A DNA stretch of 64,000 bases from the NCBI RefSeq assembly GCF_001676875.1, contig NZ_JYKA01000005.1, forward strand, positions 186,001-250,000, in the 5' to 3' direction. Shown here in pieces: positions 1-8,726 of this stretch. Numbering within the stretch: the stretch's first letter is position 1; each line of letters opens with the position of its first letter. The notes under the pieces were generated by a model. The model made no database searches. It saw only the letters and a list, made by a program, of their open reading frames with translations, and was not told where the DNA came from. This stretch comes from Chromobacterium subtsugae (lineage in GTDB: Bacteria > Pseudomonadota > Gammaproteobacteria > Burkholderiales > Chromobacteriaceae). Position numbers and translations under genes: made by a program.

Positions 1-151
1 TGCCGGATGCTACCGGCTGGCCAGCCAGATCGCCTTCACCCGCGCGGTGTGCTATCACGATAATCCGACCGACCCCATCGCCCACGGCGTGGCCACCTTC
101 ATGCGCGAGTCCAGCCGGACGCCGATGCTGCCGGAGGAGGGCCGCGAATGA
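1..151 (+). CDS. PaaI-type thioesterase, C-terminal part
   Basis: Only the last 49 codons of this gene lie in the window; the frame opens at base 2 and stops at the TGA at 149-151. The tail contains HDNPTDPIAHGVATFMRES, typical of the end of a hotdog-fold acyl-CoA thioesterase of the PaaI/YbgC group, which hydrolyses acyl-CoA in the cytoplasm. It overlaps the next gene by four bases (ATGA), so the two are translationally coupled and probably act together. The family is assigned from this short tail plus the neighbour; the substrate cannot be inferred. Confidence 0.6.
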   Translation, partial: AGCYRLASQIAFTRAVCYHDNPTDPIAHGVATFMRESSRTPMLPEEGRE

Positions 152-588
152 GCGAATTCATGCAACGCTTCGCCGAATGGCGCGAGCGCAAGGCTTACGC
201 CGAGATCGTGGACGCGCTGCCGTATGTCAAGTTGATGGGAGTGCAGCTGCGCGAGGACGAACAGGGCGAGCTGCGCTTCGATCTGCCTTTCGCCGAGCGC
301 AACGTCGGCAATACCACGCTGCCGGCGCTGCATGGCGGCCTCATAGGCGGCTTCATGGAAAGCGCGGCGATGATACACCTGATGTGGAACCGCGAGTCGC
401 TGGAAGCGCCGAAGATAGTGGATTTCTCTCTGGACTACCTGCGCCCGGGGCGCCCGCAAACGCTGAGCGCCCAGTGCGAAATCACCAAGCAGGGCAAACG
501 GGTGGCCCACGTGCTGATAGAAGCCTGGCAAGACGACCGCCGCAAGCCGGTCGCCGTGGCCCGCGCCCATTTTCTGCTGAGCAACTGA
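148..588 (+). CDS. PaaI family hotdog thioesterase
   Basis: 146 residues, the usual length for a single hotdog domain. The segment LPALHGGLIGGFMESAAMIHLM (HGG followed by a long helix) is the characteristic PaaI/acyl-CoA thioesterase core, with LDYLRPG and the later ARAHFLL strand also typical. Such enzymes hydrolyse acyl-CoA thioesters as tetramers in the cytoplasm. The start ATG overlaps the stop of the upstream thioesterase, so this is the second gene of a tandem pair, possibly forming a hetero-oligomer. The natural substrate is unknown. A rho-independent terminator follows. Confidence 0.8.
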   Translation: MSEFMQRFAEWRERKAYAEIVDALPYVKLMGVQLREDEQGELRFDLPFAERNVGNTTLPALHGGLIGGFMESAAMIHLMWNRESLEAPKIVDFSLDYLRPGRPQTLSAQCEITKQGKRVAHVLIEAWQDDRRKPVAVARAHFLLSN

Positions 589-613
589 GCCGCCCGCGAT
601 GGCGGCCCATGGA

Positions 614-651
614 AAACCGGCGCATCCCTGGCGGGACGTGCCGGTTTTTTT
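614..651 (+). terminator. Terminator of thioesterase pair
   Basis: ACCGGC and GCCGGT arms separated by about 19 bases, followed by a run of seven T. It ends the thioesterase operon before serC. Confidence 0.7.
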
Positions 652-713
652 ATACACTCGTAGCGACAGCCGCAGCCGGCTGACCCCGCGCACGCAATAG
701 ATAAAGGATAGAC

Positions 714-1802
714 ATGGCCAAGGTTTACAACTTTTCCGCCGGTCCCGCCGTCCTGCCGCACCAGGTGCTGGCCGAAGCCCAGAGCGAACTGCTGGACTGG
801 CACGGCTCCGGCATGAGCGTGATGGAGATGAGCCACCGCGGCAAGGAATTCATGAGCATCATCCATGACGCCGAGCATGATCTGCGCGAGTTGATGCGGA
901 TTCCCGCCAATTACAAGGTGCTGTTCCTGCAGGGCGGCGCTTCGCTGCAGTTCGCGATGGCGCCGCTGAACCTGCTGGGCGACAAGGACAGCGTCGACAT
1001 CGTCAACACCGGCCATTGGTCCAAGCTGGCCATCAAGGAGGCGAAGCGCTACGCCAAGGTCAATGTGGTGGCCAGCAGCGAAGACCGCGACTTCAGCCTG
1101 GTGCCGGAAGAGGCGAGCTGGCAGCGCGATCCCAATGCCGCCTACCTGCACTACACCTCCAACGAAACCATCGGCGGCCTGCAGTTCCCCTATGTGCCGG
1201 GTTCGCTGCCTGGCGTGCCGCTGATCTGCGACATGTCGTCAGATTTCCTGTCGCGCGAGGTGGACGTCAGCCGCTTCGGCATGATCTACGCCGGCGCGCA
1301 GAAAAACATCGGCCCGTCCGGCCTGACGGTGCTGGTGATCCGCGAAGACCTGCTGGGCAAGGCCAGGGCGGACATTCCCACCATGATGAATTACCAGGTG
1401 CATGCCGACGCCGACTCGATGTACAACACGCCCGGCACCTACCCGATCTACATCGCCGGACTGGTGTTCAAATGGCTGAAGGAGCAAGGCGGCGTCAAGG
1501 GCATCGCCACCCGCAACGAAGAGAAGGCCGGCCTCTTGTACCATGCGATAGACAGCAGCGAAGGCTTTTACTCCAGCCATATCGAAGCGCCGTTCCGCTC
1601 CAGGATGAACGTGGTGTTCAAGCTGAAGGACGAGGCGCTGGACGAAATCTTCCTGCTGGAAGCGCGCAAGAACGGCCTGGCCCAATTGAAGGGCCACCGC
1701 GCGGTGGGCGGCATGCGGGCGTCGATCTACAATGCGATGCCGATCGAGGGCGTGAAATCGCTGGTCAATTTCATGCAGGATTTCGCGCGCCAGCATAGCT
1801 GA
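714..1802 (+). CDS. serC: Phosphoserine aminotransferase SerC
   Basis: 362 residues, full length for SerC. It converts 3-phosphohydroxypyruvate and glutamate to phosphoserine (serine pathway) and acts similarly in pyridoxal phosphate synthesis. The N-terminal NFSAGPAVLP, GGASLQF (cofactor phosphate contact), SNETIGG and the PLP lysine in AGAQKNIGPSG (Lys197) are diagnostic. The start is preceded by ATAAAGGATAGAC, a good Shine-Dalgarno. It stands alone here, flanked by terminators; in many proteobacteria serC is linked to pheA, which is not seen. Confidence 0.97.
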   Translation: MAKVYNFSAGPAVLPHQVLAEAQSELLDWHGSGMSVMEMSHRGKEFMSIIHDAEHDLRELMRIPANYKVLFLQGGASLQFAMAPLNLLGDKDSVDIVNTGHWSKLAIKEAKRYAKVNVVASSEDRDFSLVPEEASWQRDPNAAYLHYTSNETIGGLQFPYVPGSLPGVPLICDMSSDFLSREVDVSRFGMIYAGAQKNIGPSGLTVLVIREDLLGKARADIPTMMNYQVHADADSMYNTPGTYPIYIAGLVFKWLKEQGGVKGIATRNEEKAGLLYHAIDSSEGFYSSHIEAPFRSRMNVVFKLKDEALDEIFLLEARKNGLAQLKGHRAVGGMRASIYNAMPIEGVKSLVNFMQDFARQHS

Positions 1803-1825
1803 CCGTAGAACGTCGTCTGGCCGAA

Positions 1826-1866
1826 TGCGCCGCCGCCGTGACCGTCATGGCGGCGGCGGATTTTTT
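1826..1866 (+). terminator. Terminator of serC
   Basis: GCCGCCGCC and GGCGGCGGC arms around a short loop, then six T. It overlaps the 3' end of the convergent gene on the minus strand. Confidence 0.75.
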
Positions 1867-2549
1867 CCCTGCTTGTCGTTGGTGCAGCTGGGATAGGGAG
1901 GCGCTTCGCCAGGCGTGCGGTTGCAAAGCCTGATCGGTTCGACTAAAAGCTGGTAACGGGCGGTCCATTTATCGGTGTCGATAGGCAGCGGCGCGCTCGA
2001 GGGGCTGGATCGCTCCGCCCATTGCACGGTGTAATAGTCGCGCGCCCCCTTGATGACGGTGATCAGCGCCGATTCGCTGGTGCGCCCGCCTGTGGCCGGC
2101 GAAGTGCCGCATTGCATCAGCATGGTGAAAGCGTCGTATCCGTCCAGTTTGCCTTGTCGCAAGGCCTGGGCGCTGAACGAGTCCGGGCAGTCTTTTTTAA
2201 ACCCGCCGGCTATCGCCATAGCCAGTTTTGGCAGCGTGACGTTGGGATTCAGCGCCAGATCTTTCCTGCCGGTTAGCGTGATCATTTGCGACCATCGTTC
2301 CACCGTTTCTCCACTCAGGACCGACTCCTGGATATAGGCGACAGGTTTTGCCTCTTCATAGGCTTGATCGAAACCCCGAGGCATGGGCACTAGCAGCAAT
2401 TGGCTGTAAATCGGGGTGATGGTTTTGACCGAATAGCCTGGCGCGGCAGTGGGTCTGCTTGCCGCCGGCTTGGCGTCGTCGGCTGCGGCGAAAGCGGAGT
2501 ATCCCCAAAAAGCGCAGCATAGCGCGCCGATGATGGCTTGGTTTCGCAT
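1845..2549 (-). CDS. Secreted protein of unknown function
   Basis: 234 residues from the chosen Met. The protein opens with MRNQAIIGALCCAFWGYSAFAA, a clear Sec signal peptide with a likely cut after AFA or FAA. A longer frame exists upstream (to 2636), but its extra residues are low-complexity and precede the signal peptide, so the internal ATG at 2549 is preferred. The mature part begins with an Ala/Pro-rich stretch and has three Cys residues in its second half (KKDCPDS, LMQCGTS, IRLCNRT) and another near the end (YPSCTND), which could form two disulfides in the periplasm. I do not recognise a family. The next gene upstream is read the same way. Confidence 0.7.
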   Translation of the reverse strand: MRNQAIIGALCCAFWGYSAFAAADDAKPAASRPTAAPGYSVKTITPIYSQLLLVPMPRGFDQAYEEAKPVAYIQESVLSGETVERWSQMITLTGRKDLALNPNVTLPKLAMAIAGGFKKDCPDSFSAQALRQGKLDGYDAFTMLMQCGTSPATGGRTSESALITVIKGARDYYTVQWAERSSPSSAPLPIDTDKWTARYQLLVEPIRLCNRTPGEAPPYPSCTNDKQGKNPPPP

Positions 2550-2679
2550 GGTTGCGTAGCGCCGGTGATGAACGTGGGTGTTTGCGGCCGCGTCTGGCCA
2601 TTGAGATGGCGAAGCGGAATGATAGCGCCCAAGCAACCCGCCTCCAAGTTCGCCGTGGGGAAAGCTGCGGTGCCGGAGC

Positions 2680-3063
2680 TTAGCGCGCCTTGGGCTCGGC
2701 GCTGGCTTGCAGCGCCAGCCGGATGCCTCGGCTGATGTTGCCGTCGCCCAACGCCAGCGCGATGTCTATGCTTTGCGCGTCGAGATAGACATTGCGGCGC
2801 GCGCCGCCTTGCATCTTGAGCGGCGCGCCGGCATTGCTGCCTATGCCCAGCGCCTTTTTCACCTGCCGCTGATCCAGCGGACGCAGCATGCTCGAATTGA
2901 CCATGCTGTAGACGCCGTTGCTGTATTTGCGCACCAGCGCGCCGCTGCGGCCGGCCAGTGTGATCACGCCCACCACCTCGTAGCCGGGCAAGTCGTCCAG
3001 CTGATACAGCCTGGGCCGGCCGGGTTGTTCGATATGGATCCGATGTCCGTGATTGTCGCGCAT
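2680..3063 (-). CDS. Small hypothetical protein
   Basis: 127 residues. GCGGAG lies six bases before the chosen ATG, which favours it over an in-frame Met eight codons upstream. The sequence is charged and soluble-looking (RDNHGHRIHIEQPG, then GYEVVGVITLAGRSGALVRKYSNGVYSMV and ALGDGNISRGIRLAL), with no signal peptide or membrane segment. I do not recognise a family. It lies about 130 bases upstream of the secreted protein on the same strand and may be cotranscribed with it. Confidence 0.6.
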   Translation of the reverse strand: MRDNHGHRIHIEQPGRPRLYQLDDLPGYEVVGVITLAGRSGALVRKYSNGVYSMVNSSMLRPLDQRQVKKALGIGSNAGAPLKMQGGARRNVYLDAQSIDIALALGDGNISRGIRLALQASAEPKAR

Positions 3064-3201
3064 GGCATGCTCCGCTTGGATCGGCAAGCCCTAAGAATGA
3101 GGATTTCTGCCTGCCATAATCAATTTTGTACACACCCAATCAAAGCGCAAGCCAAAAATATGTGTGTATGAAAAAAACGGCATCCATGAGATTTGGCGCT
3201 G

Positions 3202-3233
3202 CTTAAAAGAAGAAGCCCGGCGGGGCCGGGCTG
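3202..3233 (-). terminator. Terminator of S9 peptidase gene
   Basis: On the minus strand AGCCCGGC-ccc-GCCGGGCT is followed by TCTTTT, just past the stop of the peptidase gene. Confidence 0.7.
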
Positions 3234-3251
3234 CTGAATGGATGGGAGGCG

Positions 3252-5696
3252 CTATGGCTTGGCGGCGCTATCCGCTTCGCGCGGCTTGGCGTGCTTGACA
3301 TACTGATCCAGCCAGCGGTCCTCCTCCCACAGCATGTGCAGAATGGACTCGCGGGCGCGGTAACCGTGGCTTTCCGCCGGCAGCATCACCAAGCGGGCAG
3401 TGCCGCCCAGGCCCTGCAGCGCCTGGTACATCCGCTCGCTCTGGATCGGGAAAGTGCCGGGATTGTTGTCGGCCTCGCCGTGTATCATCAGCAGCGCGTC
3501 CTTGATCTGGTCTGCGTAATTGAACGGCGACATGGTCTGGTACACGTCCTTGGCCTGCCAGAAGTTGCGCTCTTCGGATTGGAAGCCGAACGGCGTCAGC
3601 GTGCGGTTGAAAGCGCCGGAGCGGGCGATGCCGGCGCGGAACAGCCGGGTGTGCGCCAGCAGGTTGGCGGTCATGAAGGAGCCGTAGGAGTGGCCGCCGA
3701 TGGCGATGCGGTCGCGGTCGGCGACGCCCAGCCTCACCACCTCATCCACCGCCGCCTGCGCGTCCATTTTCAGCTGCGGCAGGTAGCTATCGTTCGGCTC
3801 CTTGCTGCCTTCGCCTACGATCGGCATGGTGGGGTCGTCCAGCACCGCATAGCCGCGGGCGAGCAAGGGCTCCGGTCCCCAGTAGCCGATGCGGTTGAAG
3901 CGGTACGGCGAATCGGTGACCTGGCTGGCGGCCTCGGCGCTCTTGAATTCAGCCGGGTAGGCCCACATCAGCATCGGCAGCGGGCCGTCGCGCTTGGCGT
4001 CGTAGCCGGGCGGCAGATACAGGGTGGCGGTTAGGTCGACGCCGTCCGCGCGCTTGTAGCGCAGCTGCCGCTTCTGCACGCCCTTGAGTTGGGGCGTGGG
4101 GTGGGTGAAGAAGGTCAGCTGGCGCAGGCCGTCATTCTGTCCCAATGTTTTGATATACAGATTGGCTGGCTGCTCCACCTGCTCGCGGCTGAGCAGCGCC
4201 TTGCCGCTGCTCAGCACTGCCAGCGGCTGTTCGAACCACGGCGCCTGCGAGCGCCACAGCCGACTGCTTTGCTTGGTTTTCAGACTGAATGCGTCGATGA
4301 AGGGGCGGTCGCCTTCCGGACTGGCGCCGTCGCCCAGCAGGTAGAGGCTGTCGCCGTCGGCGCTGGTTTGCAGCAGCGACTGGCCCCGGCCGTTGCTGAT
4401 CATCGCCGGCACGCCCGGATCGGCGTAACGGTCTTCGGATTTACGGCTGTTCAGCAATTCCGCGGCCTGGCCGGGGCGACCCGGCTGGATGCGCCAGGTC
4501 TTGATGTCACGAGTTTTCCACCAGTATTCGCTGACCAGCGCCAGATCGTCGCGGCCCCACTGGATGTCGGCGAAACGGCTGGCCAGCTCCTGCAGTTTGA
4601 GCGGCGGCTTGGTGAACGGCGCCGCTTGCAGGTACAGGGCATCCCGGACCTTGGCCGCCGCGGCCGGATCGCCGCCGTCCTGGGCTTCGGCCCAGAACAG
4701 CGACGCCGGCGCGTCGGCGCGCCACTCCACTTCGCGCGGGCCGGTTTCCACCGCGTCGTTGCCGGAAGGCAGGCGCTCCAGCAGCGGGCGCTGTGTCACT
4801 AGGTGGACGCTGCGGCCCTTCATGTCCAGCACTTCTATCCGTTGCGGGAAGCGGCTGATCGGCACCAGCGTGGAGTAGGGGCGCTGCAAGCGCACCGACA
4901 GCAGGTATTGCCGGTCGGGCGATGGGCGCACCGCCAGGTAGCGGTCGGGTTTGCCGATGCGGTTTGCCTTGCCGTTCAGGTCCACCAGCGCCAGCTGGCT
5001 GGTCAGCTCGTAATCCAGCAAGTCGGCGTCATAAGGGGTTTTCAGCAGGTCAGGATAAGTGCGGGTTTGCGACAGCTTGCCACCCAGGCTTTGCTGGATG
5101 TTGGGGCCGGCCGGGATCGTCGGCTTCTCCGGCGCCGGGCCTTGCTCGGCGGGGCGCAGCTTCGCCAGCAATTGCGAGCCCAACCAGGAGAATCCCGCGC
5201 CGCTGCTGGCGTTGAGATGGAAGCTGCCCAGCCGGTGCGCCCGCGCCTGGGAGACGTCCAGCAGCCACAACTCCACGCCTTTGTCGCCCCACAGGCTCAG
5301 CGCCACCCGTTTGCCGTCCGGCGACCATTGGCTGTCGGCGATGCGCGGGGAAGCCGGCAGGCCGGAGACCGGGCGGCTCTTGCCGTCGGCCAGAGTGAGC
5401 AGGGTCAGCGCCGTGCCGAATTCGAAACGGCTGCCGGCATGCATCCTGGGATTCAGCCGCAAGCCGGCCAGCCGCAGCTCCGGCTGCGATACGTCAGCGA
5501 TGCCGGGCAGGCCGGGGCGGTGGATTTGCAAAATGGTGTCGCGCTGAGGGTTGAGCGACTGCGACGGCGTGCGCGGCGCATCGACGATGGCCGCCAGCTC
5601 CGACGGCGGCGTTTGGTAGCCGCTTTCCGCCGCGAGGCAAGGGGACAGCAAACCGGCCAGAACCAGGCCGGCCAAGGGTTGGTGATTACGGGCCAT
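3252..5696 (-). CDS. Secreted S9 family serine peptidase (glutamyl-endopeptidase-like)
   Basis: 814 residues. An N-terminal signal peptide (LAGLVLAGLLSPCLAA) is followed by a long beta-propeller-like region of WD/TolB-type repeats (for example IADSQWSPDGKRVALSLWGDKGVELWLLDVS) and a C-terminal alpha/beta-hydrolase domain. The nucleophile Ser sits in IGGHSYGSF, the acid is probably the Asp in HGEADNN, and the His is in LPAESHGY. This is prolyl oligopeptidase (S9) architecture and most resembles the group annotated as glutamyl endopeptidases, which cut after acidic residues. It is a single gene with its own terminator, probably periplasmic and nutritional or housekeeping. Confidence 0.85.
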   Translation of the reverse strand: MARNHQPLAGLVLAGLLSPCLAAESGYQTPPSELAAIVDAPRTPSQSLNPQRDTILQIHRPGLPGIADVSQPELRLAGLRLNPRMHAGSRFEFGTALTLLTLADGKSRPVSGLPASPRIADSQWSPDGKRVALSLWGDKGVELWLLDVSQARAHRLGSFHLNASSGAGFSWLGSQLLAKLRPAEQGPAPEKPTIPAGPNIQQSLGGKLSQTRTYPDLLKTPYDADLLDYELTSQLALVDLNGKANRIGKPDRYLAVRPSPDRQYLLSVRLQRPYSTLVPISRFPQRIEVLDMKGRSVHLVTQRPLLERLPSGNDAVETGPREVEWRADAPASLFWAEAQDGGDPAAAAKVRDALYLQAAPFTKPPLKLQELASRFADIQWGRDDLALVSEYWWKTRDIKTWRIQPGRPGQAAELLNSRKSEDRYADPGVPAMISNGRGQSLLQTSADGDSLYLLGDGASPEGDRPFIDAFSLKTKQSSRLWRSQAPWFEQPLAVLSSGKALLSREQVEQPANLYIKTLGQNDGLRQLTFFTHPTPQLKGVQKRQLRYKRADGVDLTATLYLPPGYDAKRDGPLPMLMWAYPAEFKSAEAASQVTDSPYRFNRIGYWGPEPLLARGYAVLDDPTMPIVGEGSKEPNDSYLPQLKMDAQAAVDEVVRLGVADRDRIAIGGHSYGSFMTANLLAHTRLFRAGIARSGAFNRTLTPFGFQSEERNFWQAKDVYQTMSPFNYADQIKDALLMIHGEADNNPGTFPIQSERMYQALQGLGGTARLVMLPAESHGYRARESILHMLWEEDRWLDQYVKHAKPREADSAAKP

Positions 5697-5789
5697 GCAG
5701 TCTCCAGATTAGGACAATGCCGCTGACTGGGCGGAAAGCAGCCAAACTGCACCACTCGCGCCGCGCAGTCAAGCGCTTGGCATGTTGCC

Positions 5790-6875
5790 TTAGGCCAACT
5801 GGGTGCCCAGCATGGCGTCCGGCTGCAATCCCGCCGGCGAGAGAGTGGGGTAGTCGAAGAATTGCAGGCTCAGGCCGCCGCCATCGGAATGGAAGCGCGC
5901 CGGATAGCCCAGCGGCAGCGTGGTCTTGTTGGCGATGTGGCCGAAAGGCACGCCGGTGAAGACCGGCACGCCGCTGATGCGCCGCAGCTCGGCCACCACC
6001 GCGTCGAAGTTGTAATGCGGATCGTAGACGTCGACATGCTTTTGCATCGAGAAGTCGCCGAGGAAAATGGCTTTCTGGCGCGACAGCACGCCGGCCAGAT
6101 GCAATTGCTGCAGCATGCGCTCCACCCGGTACGGCTGTTCGCCGACATCCTCCAAAAACAGCAGGCCGCCCTGGATTTCCGGCAGATAGGGCGTGCCGGC
6201 CAGGCTGGACAGCACGCTGAGGTTGCCGCCCCAGAAAATGCCTTCGCCGCGGCCTTGGGGCTGCGGTTGCGCCGCCGCGATGCGCAGGCTGCGTTGCGGC
6301 GTGGTGATCGCGCTGAAGAACTCGTTGATGGCATAAGGGCTGGGGCTGGGGGCGCCGAAATCGCCCAGCATCGGGCCGGCGAAGCTGCCGACGCCGCTCT
6401 TGGCCAGCACCGCCAACTGGATGGCGCAAAAATCGCTGTAGCCCACCAGTGAGGATCGGGACTCCTTCAGCCGCGCCCCCAGCCGCGAGAAGTCTAGGTG
6501 CGGCAGCAGCCGCATCGCGCCATAGCCGCCTCGAGCCGCCAAGACCAGCGGCGGCAATTGCGGTTCGGTCAGCAGGGTTTGCAAATCGCTCAGCCGCTGG
6601 GCGTCGGTGCCGGCGAAGCGTTGATGGCTGCGTTCGAGCGCGGCGGTGTTTTCCAGCTGGAAGCCTGCCTGGGCCAGCCGCGGCAGCGCCAGCTGGCGTT
6701 GCTTCGGCGGCACGATGCCGGAGCAGGCGGTCAGGTAGAGGCGGGTGTTGGCGACGCGGGTGGGCAGGGCGTTTTGATCCGGCATAGAGCGGCATCCTTG
6801 CAGGATCCCGGCGCCGGCCCCGAGGGCAAGGCACTGCAGCAGCTGACGGCGGGAATGATTGATGTCTGGTGTCAT
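5790..6875 (-). CDS. LD-carboxypeptidase (S66), exported
   Basis: 361 residues from the ATG at 6875; a longer frame to 6950 adds residues before the signal and is rejected. SRRQLLQCLALGAGAGILQGC looks like a twin-arginine-type or lipoprotein signal ending at a lipobox Cys. The catalytic Ser region is VLAARGGYGAMRLLPHLDF and a second conserved block is LVGYSDFCAIQLAVL. S66 enzymes remove the terminal D-Ala from murein tetrapeptides (LdcA-like) in wall recycling. Most LdcA proteins are cytoplasmic, so an exported lipoprotein version is slightly unusual, though known. It is read toward the S9 peptidase gene, about 90 bases away. Confidence 0.85.
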   Translation of the reverse strand: MTPDINHSRRQLLQCLALGAGAGILQGCRSMPDQNALPTRVANTRLYLTACSGIVPPKQRQLALPRLAQAGFQLENTAALERSHQRFAGTDAQRLSDLQTLLTEPQLPPLVLAARGGYGAMRLLPHLDFSRLGARLKESRSSLVGYSDFCAIQLAVLAKSGVGSFAGPMLGDFGAPSPSPYAINEFFSAITTPQRSLRIAAAQPQPQGRGEGIFWGGNLSVLSSLAGTPYLPEIQGGLLFLEDVGEQPYRVERMLQQLHLAGVLSRQKAIFLGDFSMQKHVDVYDPHYNFDAVVAELRRISGVPVFTGVPFGHIANKTTLPLGYPARFHSDGGGLSLQFFDYPTLSPAGLQPDAMLGTQLA

Positions 6876-6999
6876 GGAAGTCGGACGGGGCGGCCGGCTG
6901 GGAGTTCCGGGCCTGGCGCTGGTGGCGGAATGGCCAAGAGTATACGGCAAAAGAAAAGGCGGCCTCCAGCATGAAGGCCGCCCGGGAGAGGAAAAGGTA

Positions 7000-8391
7000 T
7001 CAGCCGACCAGATTGGCCATGCTGGTGGAAGCTTGCTCCATCTGCGCCAGTTCGCTGTTGAGATTGGAGTATTCCGTCAGCAGGCTGCTCTGCTCATTGG
7101 AGAGCTGGCTTTGCAGCTGGCTTTGCAATTGCTGTTCGCTGGTCACCTGGGAATTCAGGTTGTTTTGGTCGATGGTTACCAAGCCGGTCGGTCCTAGCAG
7201 ATTGTTGATGGCGGTGTTGAAGACGTTGCCGATGCCGGTGTTCTGGGCGTTGCCGAACAGATTGGTCACCGCGCCCGGGTTCGACGACAGCGCCGAATTG
7301 AAGGTGGTGGAATTCAGCGCCAGCGTGCCGTCGGCGTTCTGGGTGATGCCCACTTGCGCCAAGTAGGCGAAGGAGTTGACCGGATCGGCGCCGGCCACCG
7401 GAGTGCCGAGGATCCCGGCGAGCTGTTCCTGCAGGCCGGTCAGATCGCTGCTGATGTCGGTATTGGCCGGCGTGCTGCCCACGGTCTTCGAGCTGGTGGT
7501 GGCGGAGTTGGTCGCCGACACCACCTGGTTGTAGGCCGAGACGAAGGTCTGCAGCGTGGAGGTGATGTTGGCGGTATTCTGGCTCATGTTCACCGTCACC
7601 TGGCCCAATTTTTCCAGATTGACCGTCGCGCCGGTAATCACATTGCTGACGGCATTGCTGCTGGACGACACGTTGACGCCGTTCACGGTCATCAGCGCGT
7701 TTTGCGCATTGGTCGACTCGGTGGCCGCGGTGCTGCTTTGCTGCAGTCCGGCGAGGGTGTTGCCCGAGGTGCCGTTGCTGTCGGTGCCGCCGGCGGTGAT
7801 GGTAAAGGCATTGCTGGGGCCAGCCTGGGCGGAGTTGAGCACCAGCGAGTAGTTGTTGTTGTACTGCACGATGGAGGCGTTCACGCCGATGCCGGCGCCG
7901 TTGATGCTGCTGGCGATGGAGGACAGCGTTACCGGACTGCCGCCATTGCTCAGGTTGACCGTGCTGCTGGTGCCGCCGATGTTGAAAGTCAGCGAACTGG
8001 GCGCGCCGCTCAGCGCCGCGTTTTCATTGGTGATGGGCGAACCGTTGGAGTTCTGGTCGAAAACCAGCTGCCGGGCTTGCGCCAGCTGGGTCACGTTCAA
8101 TACGTAGGAGCCGGCGGTGCCGCCCGAGGTCGTGGAGACATTGGCTACCGTGCTGTCCGACGAGGTTGCGGCGAATTGCTGCAGAAAGGTGCCGGACGAC
8201 AGGGTGGTCGCCGCGGTCTGCAGCGCGGACAAGGCGGAGCTGACCTGGCCGAGCGTGCTCAGTTCGGACTGGTAATTGGAGACGCGCTGCTGGCTTTGGG
8301 TAAGCGGCTGCGAATCGGCGGCGACCAGCTGGCTGACAATGGACTGGACGTCCAGCGGGCCGACGTTACTGCTGATGGATGAAGCTGACAT
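7000..8391 (-). CDS. fliD: Flagellar hook-associated protein 2 (filament cap) FliD
   Basis: 463 residues from the ATG at 8391, which has GGGAGA nine bases upstream; an in-frame extension to 8571 would overlap the promoter and is rejected. The start SSISSNVGPLDVQSIVSQLVAADSQPLTQSQQRV is the typical FliD N-terminal coiled coil, and the end contains a matching coiled coil (NSQVTSEQQLQSQLQSQLS). The middle is Ser/Thr/Asn-rich like other filament caps. FliD caps the growing filament and helps flagellin fold. It stands alone rather than beside fliC, flaG and fliS, and has its own sigma-28 promoter. Confidence 0.92.
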   Translation of the reverse strand: MSASSISSNVGPLDVQSIVSQLVAADSQPLTQSQQRVSNYQSELSTLGQVSSALSALQTAATTLSSGTFLQQFAATSSDSTVANVSTTSGGTAGSYVLNVTQLAQARQLVFDQNSNGSPITNENAALSGAPSSLTFNIGGTSSTVNLSNGGSPVTLSSIASSINGAGIGVNASIVQYNNNYSLVLNSAQAGPSNAFTITAGGTDSNGTSGNTLAGLQQSSTAATESTNAQNALMTVNGVNVSSSSNAVSNVITGATVNLEKLGQVTVNMSQNTANITSTLQTFVSAYNQVVSATNSATTSSKTVGSTPANTDISSDLTGLQEQLAGILGTPVAGADPVNSFAYLAQVGITQNADGTLALNSTTFNSALSSNPGAVTNLFGNAQNTGIGNVFNTAINNLLGPTGLVTIDQNNLNSQVTSEQQLQSQLQSQLSNEQSSLLTEYSNLNSELAQMEQASTSMANLVG

Positions 8392-8521
8392 GACGTCGTC
8401 TCCCAAACCCCGGTCTGATCTGCCATCAGGCCGGCATGTTGCAAAGTAGGGCGAATGAGCTGCCAAGCTGTCATCACGGACGGGTGCTGCTGTCGTTGTT
8501 TTGGTAAAGTTCTTTGAATCG

Positions 8522-8548
8522 CTATCGGCCGGTTTGGCGGCAACTTGA
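8522..8548 (-). promoter_or_regulatory. Sigma-28 (FliA) promoter of fliD
   Basis: Read on the minus strand: TCAAGTTG, 11 bases, GCCGATAG. The FliA consensus is TAAAGTTT-N11-GCCGATAA; the -10 matches 7 of 8 and the spacing is exact. It lies about 130 bases upstream of the fliD start. The rest of the 335-base gap between fliD and cysD is AT-rich toward cysD and holds no other feature I can name. Confidence 0.8.
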
Positions 8549-8726
8549 GCCTCTTGCCGGCTTTTTTTCATGTTACACCGCTTGCCAGGCGGCTTGCTGG
8601 CGGAAACGTTTATTCTTCGATTTCATATTTTAAGATTTGCTAAGTTTATATTGATATATCCAATCGGTTTTGAACGTCCCCGGATGTTTCCGGTAGATTG
8701 AGTCCATCAAAGAACAGGCTGCAAGC

